Source: Phocoena phocoena (taxonomy: Eukaryota > Chordata > Mammalia > Artiodactyla > Phocoenidae). Taken from it: DNA of 64,000 nucleotides. The position numbers and the translations under genes are program-made. The notes below the pieces were generated by a model. That model worked only from the letters and a program-made list of their open reading frames with translations. It ran no database searches and had not been told where the DNA came from. Shown here in pieces: positions 46,166 through 57,946 of the stretch (the first letter of the stretch is position 1; each line of letters begins with the position of its first letter). The DNA lies in the NCBI RefSeq assembly GCF_963924675.1, contig NC_089223.1, positions 8,382,881-8,446,880 on the forward strand, in the 5' to 3' direction.

Positions 46166-46250
46166 AATGATCAGATCAACTTTTAATTAGAGGCTGGATC
46201 CCAGAACATATTTAAACAAAAAACCGCACTTTAAAAAAAAAAATTAGCAG

Positions 46251-46456
46251 GGCTTCCCTGATGGCACCGTGGTTGAGAGTCCGCCTGCCGATGCAGGGAA
46301 CACGGGTTCGTGTCCCGGGCCGGGAGGATCCCACGTGCCGCGGAGCGGCTGGGCCCGTGAGCCGTGGCCGCCGAGCCTGCGTGTCTGGAGCCTGTGCTCC
46401 GCAACGGGAGAGGCCACAGCAGTGAGAGGCCCGCGTACCGCAAAAAAACAAAAAAC
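46251..46456 (+). mobile_element. CHR-type tRNA-Glu SINE
   Basis: Full length, duplication AAAAATTAGCAG at 46239-46250 and 46457-46468. It faces away from the antisense copy starting 340 bp later. Confidence 0.97.
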
Positions 46457-46468
46457 AAAAATTAGCAG

Positions 46469-46779
46469 CCTAAAGTGTAATTACTTTAGGCACCTCCTGC
46501 TTAAACTCTTTCACGCAAGTATCTGTCTTTTAGAGGCATTCAAACTCCATCAGGATTGTGGGTGGGAGCAATGGTGTCTCCTTAGACACTTCATCCTCTA
46601 ACGGAGTCGGTGGGAACTGGTTCTAAACTCCTGGCTGGTGAATTTAATCTCTGATATGTATGCATTCTTTCCAGCATAACATTAGAAACCATGAGATGAA
46701 ATTAGCTGCCTTTGTGCTACAAAAATAATAAATGAAATATCATAGCAAATGGATTTTGTGACATTTCACATATAGTCTT
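46469..46779. other. nothing recognised
   Basis: Spacer between two oppositely oriented SINEs. Confidence 0.4.
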
Positions 46780-46795
46780 TGGGCTCAGGGCTTTT

Positions 46796-47020
46796 TTGCA
46801 TGTTTTTTTTTTGTTTGTTTGCTTGTTTTTGTGGTACACGGGCCTCTCACTGCTGTGGCCTCTCCCGTTGCGGAGCACAGGCTCCGGACGCGCAGGCTCA
46901 GCGGCCATGGCTCACGGGCCCAGCCGCTCCGCGGCATGGGATCTTCCCGGACCGGGACACGAACCCATGTTCCCTGCATCGGCAGGCGGACTCTCAACCA
47001 CTGCACCACCAGGCAAGTCC
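46796..47020 (-). mobile_element. CHR-type tRNA-Glu SINE, antisense
   Basis: Perfect 16 bp duplication TGGGCTCAGGGCTTTT at 46780-46795 and 47021-47036. It has a 2-base deletion in the body (GCGGCATGGGATC, where others read GCGGCATGTGGGATC) and a (GTTT)n-modified tail. Confidence 0.97.
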
Positions 47021-47036
47021 TGGGCTCAGGGCTTTT

Positions 47037-48655
47037 ATAATGAAGCTCTGCCCTTTCCCTTTTGCATCTCTTCAGAAACGCTCTTGATTTTCCATCTATT
47101 GGAAAATATGTGACTCACACAAGCCAGCAGAGCTCTATACCTCATTATCTGATCTTGTTTTATGGTTGAGTTAGAACAATATGTTAGGTCTATTTTAGTA
47201 CAATATAAAGCTTTTGGTGAAGAACATTAAATTCAAGTATCACTGATTAGTGAAAAAAAGAGATTTTAACAGTGATTTCAGGGAGATGGAGATTCACAGT
47301 ATGGATTAATAAGTCAAGTATCTTTTGTGATATAACTTATTTGAATGCATTCATCTAAAGTTGGAGAAAGTGATGCTGGACTTGTGCAAAATAGCTTCCA
47401 GTTAATGGACCATGAAATGATGAGGCTTTATTGTTTGAATTACAGGAGTATCATGAAAACCTATGCCCCAAAGCAGATTTTACTGTGATGGTAAAAATGT
47501 GTGAAAATTCACTTTGCTAATATATGCTCTCAGTATGTTTTCAGGAGGGAATAATGTCAATCACAATCCGTTACTTTGATCTCAAAGGTCCTTTTTATCT
47601 GTAAGATTCTGACTCTGATTACTGAACACCCACGTGGTGGAAGGCACTATACCAGATATTGGCTTTTATACCAAATGTTGAAACAGTCTCCAGAATTTCC
47701 CCAGGGACCTCCCTCCACATGAGAATATACACTCTCCAACCACCGGAGAATTCTCCAAGTAACCCACTGTGCCTTCAAAGACACATGACTCTTCTATTAT
47801 GCAGTTGCTACTGAAATGAAGATTTCTTGAAATACTCAACTGCCAATCCTTTTAACATTTACAAATCTTGGGAGAGCCCCTTTTGTTGAATCCTTTTCTT
47901 GTATCTGCTTTAATAGCAACCATCTAAAAATTCAGAGAGGGCTTGACATCATTCAAACTGTCAGATACAGGAAGTAGCTTGGTGGTTATTTTAAGAAGGA
48001 TGAAACGTACCATGCTTGGCCCTCAGCAGTGCTCACAGAATAATATTTGAATGAATTTGTTAAAGTTTGACAGACCTAGGAATGAGCTTAGGGGTAATAG
48101 GGGAAAAAAATTACTGCACTAAGTCAAAGGTATCATTTGAGATACTAAAGGAGGAGTATTCACAGTTACTGGCTGCCATGAAAGACACTTCAAATGGGAC
48201 ACATTTTAATAAAGAGGCTGTAATTAATATACACCCTAATTCTGCATAAGTAGGTTAAAAAGTATTGAAAATGAAAGTAGATGCTTTTGCTTTACAGATA
48301 AAATAAATGGAAGATTTTAATGTTGTATCTTTCACATATCTATCTTTGGGCTCAATGTTTCTGAAAAGAAACATCTATCTGTTTTACCTTTAGAGAACAT
48401 CTTAATTTTCACTCATATGAAATGCCCTTGATATGGTACTTTCTGGGATTCAAGGTGCACTGACCAGCTTTTCATGATATCTACTCAACAGAGGATGAAG
48501 TTCTAGGAATACTTCGCGAAGCTTTTTTTTTTTTTTTCTATTGCTCAGCTATCTGAATGAAGAAAAAGACAAACAAGAAAAGAGAAATCCCCTTACTGCT
48601 TTCCCAGGCTCCCACCCCAGTGCTGCGTGTATAATGCTGCCCTAAGGACACCGTG
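47037..48655. other. nothing recognised
   Basis: A faint L2-like patch (CACCCACGTGGTGGAAGGC) is near 47629. No supported gene. Confidence 0.35.
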
Positions 48656-48659
48656 TAGT

Positions 48660-48830
48660 CTAGGGGAGAGAATAGGAGCTTCAGCAGCAGACCTAATAGT
48701 TGCAGTTCTGCCCCAACCATTTTCCAGGAGGCTTCAGACGCGATAATTAACCTGCTGGGCCTCCATATCTGTCTTTGTAAATGGGAATAATATTCATACC
48801 ATAGGGTTATTACGTGCATTTCCCAGCATA
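48660..48830 (+). mobile_element. MIR SINE
   Basis: GTTGCAGTTCTGCCCCAACC, TGGGCCTCCATATCTGTCTT and GTAAATGGGAATAATATTCA fit a diverged MIR. Confidence 0.7.
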
Positions 48831-48834
48831 CAGA

Positions 48835-48990
48835 TTTTGAAGACTTTTTATTTTGAATTTCAGACTTATAGAAAGGTTGTAAAAACAGTACAGTTACTGT
48901 GTAAACAGGTTTTAACAAGTGTTAATTTCCTTCTCTTCCTACGCAACATAAATTTGGTCTATGTTTTTCTATTTCAAAACGAAGAGCTTC
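48835..48990 (-). mobile_element. old L1 3' UTR-like fragment
   Basis: GAATTTCAGACTTATAGAAA followed by GGTTGTAAAAACAGTACAG resembles antisense 3' UTR of old L1M elements. Confidence 0.4.
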
Positions 48991-49027
48991 AAATATTTCC
49001 TTTGATTTGGCCTCTCTAGTAATCAAA

Positions 49028-49067
49028 TACATACACACACACACATACACACACATATATATATATT
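49028..49067 (+). repeat. (CA)n/(TA)n microsatellite
   Basis: CATACACACACACACATAC followed by ATATATATATATT, directly next to an antisense SINE. Confidence 0.95.
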
Positions 49068-49277
49068 TTTGCGGTACACGGGCCTCTCACGGCTGTGGCC
49101 TCTCCCGTTGCGGAGCACAGGCTCCGGACGCGCAGGCTCAGCGGCCATGGCTCACGGGCCCAGCCACTCCGCGGCATGTGGGATCTTCCCAGACCGGGGC
49201 ACGAACCCGTGTCCCCTGCATCGGCAGGCGGACTCTCAACCACTGCGGGAAAACTTCCTCAACCACCAGGGAAGCCC
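49068..49277 (-). mobile_element. CHR-type tRNA-Glu SINE, antisense, with 15 bp insertion
   Basis: Full length apart from an extra 15 bases (49248-49262) near its 5' end, not present in any other copy here. Both ends meet TATATATTTTT-like text, consistent with a duplication in simple sequence. Confidence 0.95.
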
Positions 49278-49284
49278 TATATAT

Positions 49285-50070
49285 TTTTTTTAATCAATAG
49301 AATTCAGTTTTTAGGGCAGTTTTAGGTTGACGGCAAAACTGAGCGAAGGTACAGGGGGCTCCCACATACCCCCTGTCCCCATGCATGCACAGCCTCTCCC
49401 ACTATCAGTATCTCCCGCCAGAGTGGTACATTTGTTATCATCGATGATTCTAAATGCACACATCATTATCACTCAGAGTCCTTATTTTACATTAAGCTTT
49501 ACTCTTGGTGCTGCCCATTTTCTGGGTTTTCACATGTATCCACAGTTATAATAACATATGGAGTAGCTGTGCTGCCCTAGAAGTCCTCTGTGCTCCACCT
49601 TTTCATCCTTCTTTCCTCCCCGCCCCCCTGCAACCAGTGACCTTTCTACTGTCTCCATAGTTTTGCCTTCAGAATGCCATATCGCTGCAATCACACAGCA
49701 TGCAGCCTTTTCAGATTTGCCTCTTTCACTTATTGATACGCATTAAGGGTGTCTTGGTTGCTTCCAAGTTCTGGCAATTATGAACAAAGCTGCTATAAAC
49801 ATCCATGCACAAGTTTTTGTGGAGATAAAAATTTTCAACTCGGGTAAATACCAAGGAGTGTGATTCCTGGATTATATGGTAAAAGTATGTTTCATTTGGT
49901 AAGAATTTGACAAATTGTCTTCCAAAGTGGCTGCATCATTTTACATTTCTACCGGCAATGAATGAGTTGCTGTGGTTCTACATTCTTGCCAGCATTTGGT
50001 GGTGTTATTGTTTTGGATTTTCGATGCTCTAATAGATGTATAGTGATGTCTCATTATTTTTTCAAACATA
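49285..50070 (-). mobile_element. old L1 LINE, antisense, 3' UTR and ORF2 end
   Basis: TTTTAGGGCAGTTTTAGGTT, TTCTGGCAATTATGAACAAA, TCTTCCAAAGTGGCTGCATC and TCTAATAGATGTATAGTGAT match antisense L1M. No open frame remains. Confidence 0.85.
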
Positions 50071-50399
50071 ATCGTGTAAGTGCTTGAACTCTTGGGAGGG
50101 CAGAGTTAAAGTCTCTTTCTCCAGGAGGCCTCTGGGCTCTTATATAAATCAATGGATTGAATTGATAAATTAAGGAGAGAGAGAAGTTTTCACTTAATAT
50201 TACTCAACAGAGTCACTTGAATACCAGATTCTGCTGGCCAAGAAAACCAGGTCCCTACTCAACAACTGTCTCCTTTCTAAACCCTAGTGTTTTAGAGTTA
50301 AGTTTAGCTACATGATACCCGATGGACTAGCTGCTTTCTATGAGAACAATGCCATTCAAAAGCTTGTATGTGGGTGGGTGTCTTTCTCTGTAGGGGCAG
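50071..50399. other. nothing recognised
   Basis: Short stretch between two L1 remnants of opposite orientation. Confidence 0.35.
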
Positions 50400-50960
50400 T
50401 GATATATAGTTAATGAATAATGGCAACATAATTGTTTTTTTTTAGCATAATTGTTTATCCATCTGGAAGAAAGTAAAATTGGACTTATATCTCCTACCAT
50501 AAACAGAAGTAAACACCAGATCAATTAAAACTTGAATGTAAAAAATTAAGAGAACAAAAATCTTAAGAGAGAATTTATGAGATTATATGCATAATGTGGA
50601 AGTTGAAAAAGAATTTTAAATCCAAAATAGGAAAATCAAACATGTTTGACTATATAATAATAATTAAGAACTTTTGTACAGTGAGGGTATAGCAACTGTT
50701 GAGGAAATATATTTGTAATTTACATGATAGGTAAAATGTTTTCTATAATATACTGTGACCTCTTATAAATTAATAAGAAAAAGATAAAAACTAAATTGAA
50801 AAATGGATAAAGGATATATAAAACAATTAACAGAAGAACAAATCCAATTGGCCAAAAAAATACATGTCAAGATGCTAAACCTCATAAGTTGCAGGGAAAC
50901 GGAAATTATAGTGAAAATCTTGGAAGAAAGGCAAGTAGGAGGTCTGAGCTTGGAGAAAAC
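50400..50960 (+). mobile_element. L1 ORF2 fragment, sense
   Basis: TTAAAACTTGAATGTAAAAA, TGGCCAAAAAAATACATGTC and AAATGGATAAAGGATATATA match the middle to late part of ORF2. The 82-codon frame at 50803 holds residues of the L1 family segment that precedes the MANRHMK-like motif, but is broken. Confidence 0.7.
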
Positions 50961-51074
50961 CCAGTCTATTACAGCCTTCAGTGAACACCCTGGTGATACC
51001 AGGACGGTAGTGGATGACACTGACTTGGGCAATGCTGAAGTATTTTCTTAAGGGCACTTACTATAGCCAGAAGC

Positions 51075-51210
51075 CATATAGTGATAAAAAGCATGAACTC
51101 TGGAACCACTTCAGAGATGTGAGTTTGAATCCTTACTCCTCCTTTTACAAACAGTGCAACAAACAAGTTAAAATTTCTAAGCTATTTCTTCATTTAAAAA
51201 TGAGAATAAG
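51075..51210 (+). mobile_element. MIR SINE, 5' part
   Basis: AAAAGCATGAACTCTGGAAC and CAGAGATGTGAGTTTGAATC are MIR. A CHR SINE interrupts it at 51211; it resumes at ~51426. Confidence 0.8.
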
Positions 51211-51415
51211 GGGCTTCCCTGGTGGCGCAGTGGTTGAGAGTCCGCCTGCTGATGCAGAGGACACGGGTTCGTGCCCCGGTCCGGGAAGATCCCGCATGCC
51301 GCAGAGCGGCTGGGCCCGTGAGCCATGGCCGCTGAGCCTGCGCGTCCGGAGCCTGTGCTCCACAACGGGAGAGGCCACAACAGTGAGAGGCCGGCGTACC
51401 GCAAAAAAAAAAAAA
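51211..51415 (+). mobile_element. CHR-type tRNA-Glu SINE inside a MIR
   Basis: Full length. GAGAATAAG is duplicated at 51202-51210 and 51426-51434. A (AG)n expansion grows from the A tail. The 139-codon frame that spans this SINE is an artefact. Confidence 0.96.
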
Positions 51416-51434
51416 GAGAGAGAGAGAGAATAAG

Positions 51435-52390
51435 AATATCTACCTTCATGAAGTTATGGAGGTTCATAGGTTTTTAAGCTGTTAGGGTAGTATAAATGCC
51501 TACTGTATTTTTGATATTTTTCTTAAGATACTTAGAATTATGAAAATTTATGAAAAATTTATCAGAAGTATTGGTATGGAATCTATATGGTTTATTTGCA
51601 GGACGATTTTATGGGAAGTACGCACTGTACTTCTTGAATGTGTTGGGTTACTTTTCAAAATGTTCTAAAATATTAGAAATTTCATCTCAAACCTAGATAG
51701 TAGCAATTTCAGTTAAAATTGGGCTGGTGCAAGGATCAAACTGTGAGTGGTTGGATGCCACAACGGTAAGCAACCCAGCAGATAACAACCTTGACTGAGG
51801 TTCAGTCCACAATCTATAAGCTAAGTCCAGCAAGCCAGAAAGTGATTTAAAAATGTCCAAGATTGTACAGAGAGTACAATTTGGAAAAAGTCACCATAAT
51901 CTAATTAATATTATGATGATATATCTATTCAATTTCATGTCTTTTTAACACCCCCCCATATGCTTAAAAGATTATACAATACGAAGTTAGAAAATTCTCT
52001 ATCTAGTTTTTAATTTCTACATTAAAACAAAAAACCATACTCTCTCATGTGATCGAAAAACAAACTTTGATTTTAGAGAGTGGAGTGACTGTGCCATTGT
52101 TTTTTTTTTTTTGTTTCGGAGAAAAAGAAGAAACTAACATTTCCTGAATTCTTACTCTATAAACTTTCTCTGCCTTATGAGAGTAATTTGTTTTTGAAAC
52201 CCCCTTAATAGGACAAAATATTATAAGTTGGAAACTTAATTACTATTAAAAAGTTACTATAAAAATTTTAAATGTACTTCTCAGTCCCCAGATCAGAACT
52301 TATACTAGAAAAACTACAGTCCATTCAAGTAGAAAGAGCACACAGGGAAAGGTGAGGCAACATGTAAGAAGCTGTTATTAGCCCAAGGGT
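51435..52390. other. MIR remainder, then unrecognised
   Basis: About 51435-51510 continues the MIR. Beyond that AT-rich DNA with no supported feature. Confidence 0.35.
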
Positions 52391-52439
52391 TGGGGGACAT
52401 GGGGAAGAAGTGTTTTACCAGAACACAGCAGCTGGAGCC

Positions 52440-52630
52440 CAGGGGATATCCTGCTAGAATGGTCACATCCCTTTCTCTCCTCCTCTCACCTTTTAATCTG
52501 CCTTTAGTGCCTCTCACAGTCTGCAGAAGCCAGGTGGCAAGGGAGTCTGGGAAATAGTTAGCAGGAGTTTGCTCCCTGTGGGCAGAGCAGAGCTGGGTGG
52601 GGGGAGGCAAACAGATCTGAGACCAAATAG
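52440..52630 (+). mobile_element. old interspersed repeat, family not named
   Basis: GAAGCCAGGTGGCAAGGGAG and TCTGGGAAATAGTTAGCAGG are recognisable as part of a widespread mammalian repeat, probably related to 31195-31625 in opposite orientation. Confidence 0.35.
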
Positions 52631-52679
52631 GTATGACTGGCACCGTCATAGAACAAAGCAGTTTCCCAGTTGAAACACA

Positions 52680-53040
52680 TAAATTAGTCTGTTTCTACGA
52701 ATTTGATATTTTCCCCCAGATTCCACATACAGGTGATACCACGCAGTATTTGTCTTTCTCTGTCTGGCTTATCTCACTTAACATAATGCCTTCAAGACCC
52801 ATCCATTTGTTGCAAATGGCAGCATTTCCTTTCTCGTGGCTGAATAACATTCCATTGCATATACCAAAACTTCTTTACTCATCTGTCCATTGGTATCAGA
52901 ACACTTAGGTTGTTTCTATATCTTGGCTATTGTGAATAACTTTGCAATGAACGTGGGAGTGCAGGTATCTCTTTGATATCCTGTTTTCATTCCCTTTGGA
53001 TATGCATACCCAGAAGTGGGATTGCTGGATCGTATGGTAG
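52680..53040 (-). mobile_element. L1 LINE, 5'-inverted segment
   Basis: AGATTCCACATACAGGTGAT, ATGGCAGCATTTCCTTTCTC and ACCCAGAAGTGGGATTGCTG are reverse-strand L1 near the ORF2/3' UTR boundary. The next segment (53041-53360) is the terminal 3' UTR in forward orientation. Confidence 0.9.
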
Positions 53041-53360
53041 GGTGGGGGAAAATAGGGAGAGGTTGGTAAAATGGCACAAACTTTTGGCTCTAAGATAAAT
53101 AAGCTCTGAGGATCTAATGTAAAGCATGGCGACTATAGCTGATAACACTGTATTTTATAATTGAAATGTGCTAAGAGTGTAGAACTTAAATGTTCTCACA
53201 CACAGACACACGCAAAGATAACCATGTGAGGTGAAGGATGTGTTGATTTACCAGCCGGGGGACCCTTTCACAGTGTATATGTATAGCAAATTGTCCACAG
53301 GGTGCACTTTAAATATCTTACAATTTATCTGTAAATTATATCTCAATAAAGCTGAAAAAA
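53041..53360 (+). mobile_element. L1 LINE, 3' UTR end, sense
   Basis: GGTGGGGGAAAATAGGGAGA, CTAATGTAAAGCATGGCGAC, GTGCTAAGAGTGTAGAACTT and ATATCTCAATAAAGCTGAAA form an L1MA/MB-like 3' UTR. Joined to the inverted piece at 53040/53041. Confidence 0.9.
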
Positions 53361-53469
53361 TGCAAAATAGTTCTCGTATGTGCAAAAACACTCGCTTACT
53401 AAGCCAGAGTAGGTGTATTCAATGAAACACTTCATAAAGCAGAAGCGTCACAGCCCAGTTGAGTGTCTT

Positions 53470-53665
53470 CCAGGATTTTACTGCATTAGATATTGAGTTA
53501 AGTACCTTACATCCTCTAATTCTTTTAATCTCAGCAAGGATTTAGGCACTATTATTCATACAAAACAGAAAACGTAAGGATCAGAGAGATTAAGTAATTT
53601 TCCCAAAATTTAGTTAATTAAGCAACAGAACCAAGATTTGAGCCAAGCTCTCCCAGACTCCCCTG
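53470..53665 (-). mobile_element. MIR SINE, antisense
   Basis: AAGGATCAGAGAGATTAAGT, TTCCCAAAATTTAGTTAATT and CAGAACCAAGATTTGAGCC follow antisense MIR. Confidence 0.8.
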
Positions 53666-53924
53666 ACCTTTCCACTACTTCAGATATAAAAATGATTAAA
53701 TAACCATTAAATAAATGAAATACGCCAATCAACATAAATATGGGACTATATATTTATAAATAGTATATACATTATATGTTTAGTACGTATACTAAATATT
53801 GAGAATTTTGGCTATATCAATTAAAATATATAATTTGCTTAATGTAAACTAGACAAAATCAATATAGATTCATGATATTTGGTCTCAGGTTTATGTGTTT
53901 TGTTTTTTTTTTACTGAACGAATA

Positions 53925-54095
53925 TTTCTCAGCATGTTCTCTGAATCATTTGGGGAGTTTGTTAGGAAGTTAAACAGGCCTCACTTCAGACATCCTTAGT
54001 AAGAGTCTCTAGGAGCAATGCCTGGGAATCTGCATTTGAAACAAGCTCCATAGTAGATTCTTAGGCACATTAATGTTTGACAAACTTAAAGTAGT
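53925..54095. mobile_element. MER5A-like hAT-Charlie MITE
   Basis: CTCTGAATCATTTGGGGAG, GCCTGGGAATCTGCATTTGA and TAGATTCTTAGGCACATTAA follow the MER5-type MITE. Strand not assigned because the family is nearly palindromic. Confidence 0.7.
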
Positions 54096-54273
54096 TCTGT
54101 ATTTGGTCATACTAACTCTCTTACCAAGAGTTATTTTAAAATAATTTTCCTTCAAAAAGGAAAACAAAACAAATTGACCAAAGGAGAAGAAATAAACCCA
54201 CAACCCCCGTCTACACCGACCAAACCCAAACAACCGACTCTTTTCTATATAGAACCTTAGTTCAGAGATGATA

Positions 54274-54580
54274 AAGCCAAAGACAAATACCATAGGATCT
54301 CACTTATATGTGGAATCTACAAAAACAAAACAAGTGAAGAAGCATAACTACAGAGAACAAACAGGTGGTTGCCAGAGGGAAGGGGAATAGGGAAATGAAT
54401 AAAATCGGTGCAGGAGATTACGTGGTACAAACTTCTAGTTACAAAACAAACGAGTCACGGGGAGGAAACGTACAGCATGAGGAGCGCAGTCAATTGTATC
54501 GTAACATCTTTGTATGGTGACAGATGGTAACCAGATTATCTTGGTGATCATTTTGTGATGTACAGAAATATCAAAACACT
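54274..54580 (+). mobile_element. L1 3' UTR, sense
   Basis: CTCACTTATATGTGGAATCT, AGGTGGTTGCCAGAGGGAAG and TTTGTATGGTGACAGATGG are landmark L1MA/MB 3' UTR segments. Confidence 0.92.
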
Positions 54581-54704
54581 ATGTAAAAAAGAAAGAACTA
54601 GGAAAGTTCAAATGTTAAATCTTTAATTTAATATTCTATCTTCATGTACTTCAAACACTTTTATATTATCTCAAAAATTTTTTTCTCAGTATGAATGGTT
54701 ATTT

Positions 54705-54914
54705 ATTTTACTTTTTATTTTTGTAGTACGCGGGCCTCTCACTGTCATGGCCTCTCCCGTTGCGGAGCACAGGCTCTGGACGCGCAAGCTCAGCGGCCAT
54801 GGCTCATGGGCCCAGCCGATCCGCGGCATGCGGGATCTTCCTGGCCCGGGGCACGAACCCGTGTCCCCTGAATCGGCAGGCGGACTCCCAACCACTGCGC
54901 CACCAGGGAAGCCC
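54705..54914 (-). mobile_element. CHR-type tRNA-Glu SINE, antisense
   Basis: Full length, perfect duplication ATGAATGGTTATTT at 54691-54704 and 54915-54928. Confidence 0.97.
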
Positions 54915-54928
54915 ATGAATGGTTATTT

Positions 54929-55835
54929 TTAAAGCCTTTGGTTATGTTACATGATCTTAAAGACTGAAGGTTTTCATATTTCTCTAGTTTATTTCTTTCA
55001 TCACATATGATATCTCACATTTCCCAATATGCTTCTTACATACTCCTTTCAATCATCAGGTTTATGAAACTATGTGTTTATATAGGCTCTGTCTTCTACT
55101 GTGTTTGAAAAATTCCTAAAAATACATTTCTTTGTCTCATTCTTATTAGAACAAAACAAAACAAAAAAGGATGATTCAGGGAAAAAAAGATGACAAAGCT
55201 TCTTCAGGCTGGTGATATATTTAAAGAGTAATATGTGATATACAACTTAGACATTTGGCTTCTGAAAATTTGACTAAGTTACAAATACCCCAGGCTACAT
55301 GATAACTCTAAAATTCAATAATTCAACTTTGTTATAAAGAAAGAAACTCCAAGGTACAATATTTTAGTGGATATCTTAAATTCTTCCTAAGGAATCTTAA
55401 CTACTGATTAATTATTTCATAGGATTATTATTACTATCAGCAGCAACGGATACCTAGCTCTATTCACATTAAAATTAATCTCGTTATCTAGTCAAATTTG
55501 CAATAATTTGAACCTAATATCCTGATTCAATTTAATACATGAAGAATTGGGACTTTAATTGCCTTAAAATACATACATTTCATTTTTATCCTTCTGATAT
55601 AGCTTTCCTCAGTCTTCTAATTCCTGAGAAAATCTCAACCAGGAAACAAACTGGTTTTATAATATAGAATCATATAAGAATTTATGATGAATCTTAGACA
55701 ATTAATATACAATATATATAATAGATGTATCATCTAATCCAAATCACAAAGCAATCATATATATATTTATATATACTTGAATTATAGGTATATGTATATA
55801 TATAGTGTAATCCAAAACACAAAGCATTCATGCAC
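54929..55835. other. AT-rich, nothing recognised
   Basis: Contains a TA-rich run at about 55757-55805. No gene. Confidence 0.4.
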
Positions 55836-55837
55836 TT

Positions 55838-56130
55838 AGTCATTCAACAAACACTTATTTAAAACCTACAAAATACAGGCAGTGTCTAGGCTCTTGTGAT
55901 GCATCAGTGAACAAATAAAAATCCTTGTCCTAGTGGAGCTTGCATTTTAGCAGAAGGAGACAATAAACAATAAGCATAATGAAGAACCAAATTACATAGT
56001 ATGGTAGAAGGTAACAATTACTAATGGATAGAAGAGAAAGTAGGGCAGCATAAAGGATGAGGTAGATTACAGTCCTTAAACAGAGTGGTCAGTGCAGGCC
56101 TCGTTTGAGCAAAGCTTTGAAGAAATTGAA
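55838..56130 (-). mobile_element. L2-like old LINE 3' end, antisense
   Basis: CATTCAACAAACACTTATTT, TGCATCAGTGAACAAATAAA, TAGTGGAGCTTGCATTTTAG and CAGTGCAGGCCTCGTTTGAG fit an antisense L2-like 3' end. Family name uncertain. Confidence 0.6.
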
Positions 56131-56255
56131 AGTTATTTTTGTTTTATAAATATGATCATACATAATAAAATATAACTTTTTCTATTAAATACTCCCTTAC
56201 ACATTAAGTTTTCTAAATGAGTTAATTATCTTCTAGTATTTATTTGTTTTCTCTT
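56131..56255. other. AT-rich, nothing recognised
   Basis: No feature supported. Confidence 0.35.
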
Positions 56256-56257
56256 CT

Positions 56258-56350
56258 GTTAGAATCTCATCTCCTTGAGGAAAAGAACTGAGTCTTATTC
56301 ATCTTTCTTTTCCAAGCCCTTAGTACTGTCCTTGGTACAATATTTGGAGA
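56258..56350 (+). mobile_element. L2 3' end fragment
   Basis: CTCATCTCCTTGAGGAAAAG, CAAGCCCTTAGTACTGTCC and TTGGTACAATATTTGGAG match the sense L2 3' end. Confidence 0.65.
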
Positions 56351-57235
56351 ATGGGAATTGAATTGTTTAATAAGATATGGTTAGAAACAGCTTGTGAGAT
56401 TTCTAGCAATGGGATGTTAGTTAGCAGAAGGAAAACAAACTACTGTCATTTTTCTTCTACTTGTTTCTTTAATACTCTCTATAAACCATATTTCATGAAT
56501 CCCCAATTTTACCATTTTCTTGGAACTGGGAGAAAAATTGTCAATTAGAGGAGTCCCAGTATGCATGGAAGGAAATGGAGTAATTCTTAATTTTGTTTTT
56601 TTAATCTTAAATAACAATTAAAATATATGTTAACACATTCAGCCTACAAAAGTGAATATGAAATATTTAAGTAATAAAAACACAGGATCTTCAACCAATC
56701 CAACTTTTTAATAGTATAAGTTAGACTCCAATGATTTTGGGTAGTAGGCATAATAATTCTTTGGTGTTTGGATAATTACTATACTCTCCATGTAGGCCAC
56801 TTATAACTTCATCACAGCTGAGAAAGAGAGAGCGAGAATTTCTGGGTAGCAGTCATAACCAGACTATTTCAGAAAAGGAAATCAAATGCCATTGGAAGTG
56901 AGGTTGATAAGTGAACTTTGAGAAACTGCAATCAGAGAGATGCAAAGAATTAATATCTCAACAATAGGCATTAGGGTCTATGAACAAGAGTCATGAGAAG
57001 AAGATGGGCAGAATACTACAGGACAGTAAAACAAAAAACACCACCAACAGCTATGTCTATATATCTGGATCTGGCTCTATGTCTACATGGATGAATACAT
57101 GAATCAGACATAGACATAAATGAATCTTTCTCCTAACCTTGGTCTCAAAGGATTTCTCTACCATCCTTACGATACAAGATTGGAAATTAATACCAGAATT
57201 ACTCTATATTCTTTGTGCTTTGTTATATACGTATG

Positions 57236-57267
<32 letters not shown>

Positions 57268-57707
57268 TATATATTCTAAAATTAATATAATAAGCAGTTG
57301 CATAAAGGTCATGGTCAATTCTTAACTAATGGTCATTCTCCTCTAATTTTTTTGTTTTTATAGTAACCTGAGTTAAAGAGTGTCAGATTAATTAAAGATA
57401 AATATTAGCTCTGGCTGTAACTAACTGAACGTGGCAGCTCTACAAACTGTGTTACTGTTGGTGTGTTAAGTATGTGGTAAGCATTGATTCCAAAAAATTT
57501 AGAGCGAATTCTGTCAATCTAGGTATCCAACGCAACGAGCAACAACAAAGCCCCTAAACTCCTTGCGCAAAGGGTAGATTATTACTAATTCCTTTCTTGG
57601 CGTAAATTTAGGCTTTAGCCCAGAGTAGTCTTGAAAGCAAGTGAGCTCTTATTAACATTTTGTACTTGGCTTCCATCTCTGAGAATGTGAAAAGCAAGAT
57701 TAAAATT
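56351..57707. other. nothing recognised; microsatellite inside
   Basis: Only a (TA)n(CA)n(TA)n microsatellite at 57228-57274 is clear. No gene or named repeat seen. Confidence 0.4.
57228..57274 (+). repeat. (TA)n(CA)n(TA)n microsatellite
   Basis: ATATACGTATGTATATATAT followed by ACACACACATATATAT. Confidence 0.95.
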
Positions 57708-57722
57708 AAAAAGGTGCTACAG

Positions 57723-57931
57723 GGCTTCCCTGGTGGCGCAGTGGTTGAGAGTCCGCCTGCCGATGCAGGGGACACGGGTTCGTGCCCTGGTCCGGGAGGA
57801 TCCCACGTGCCGCGGCGCGGCTGGGCCCGTGAGCCAGGGCCGCTGAGCCTGCGCGTCCGGAGCCTGTGCTCCGCAGCGGGAGAGGCCACAACAGTGAGAG
57901 GCCCGCGTACCGCAAAAAAAAAAAAAAAAAA
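57723..57931 (+). mobile_element. CHR-type tRNA-Glu SINE
   Basis: Full length with a ~22-base A tail. Perfect 15 bp duplication AAAAAGGTGCTACAG at 57708-57722 and 57932-57946. Confidence 0.97.
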
Positions 57932-57946
57932 AAAAAGGTGCTACAG

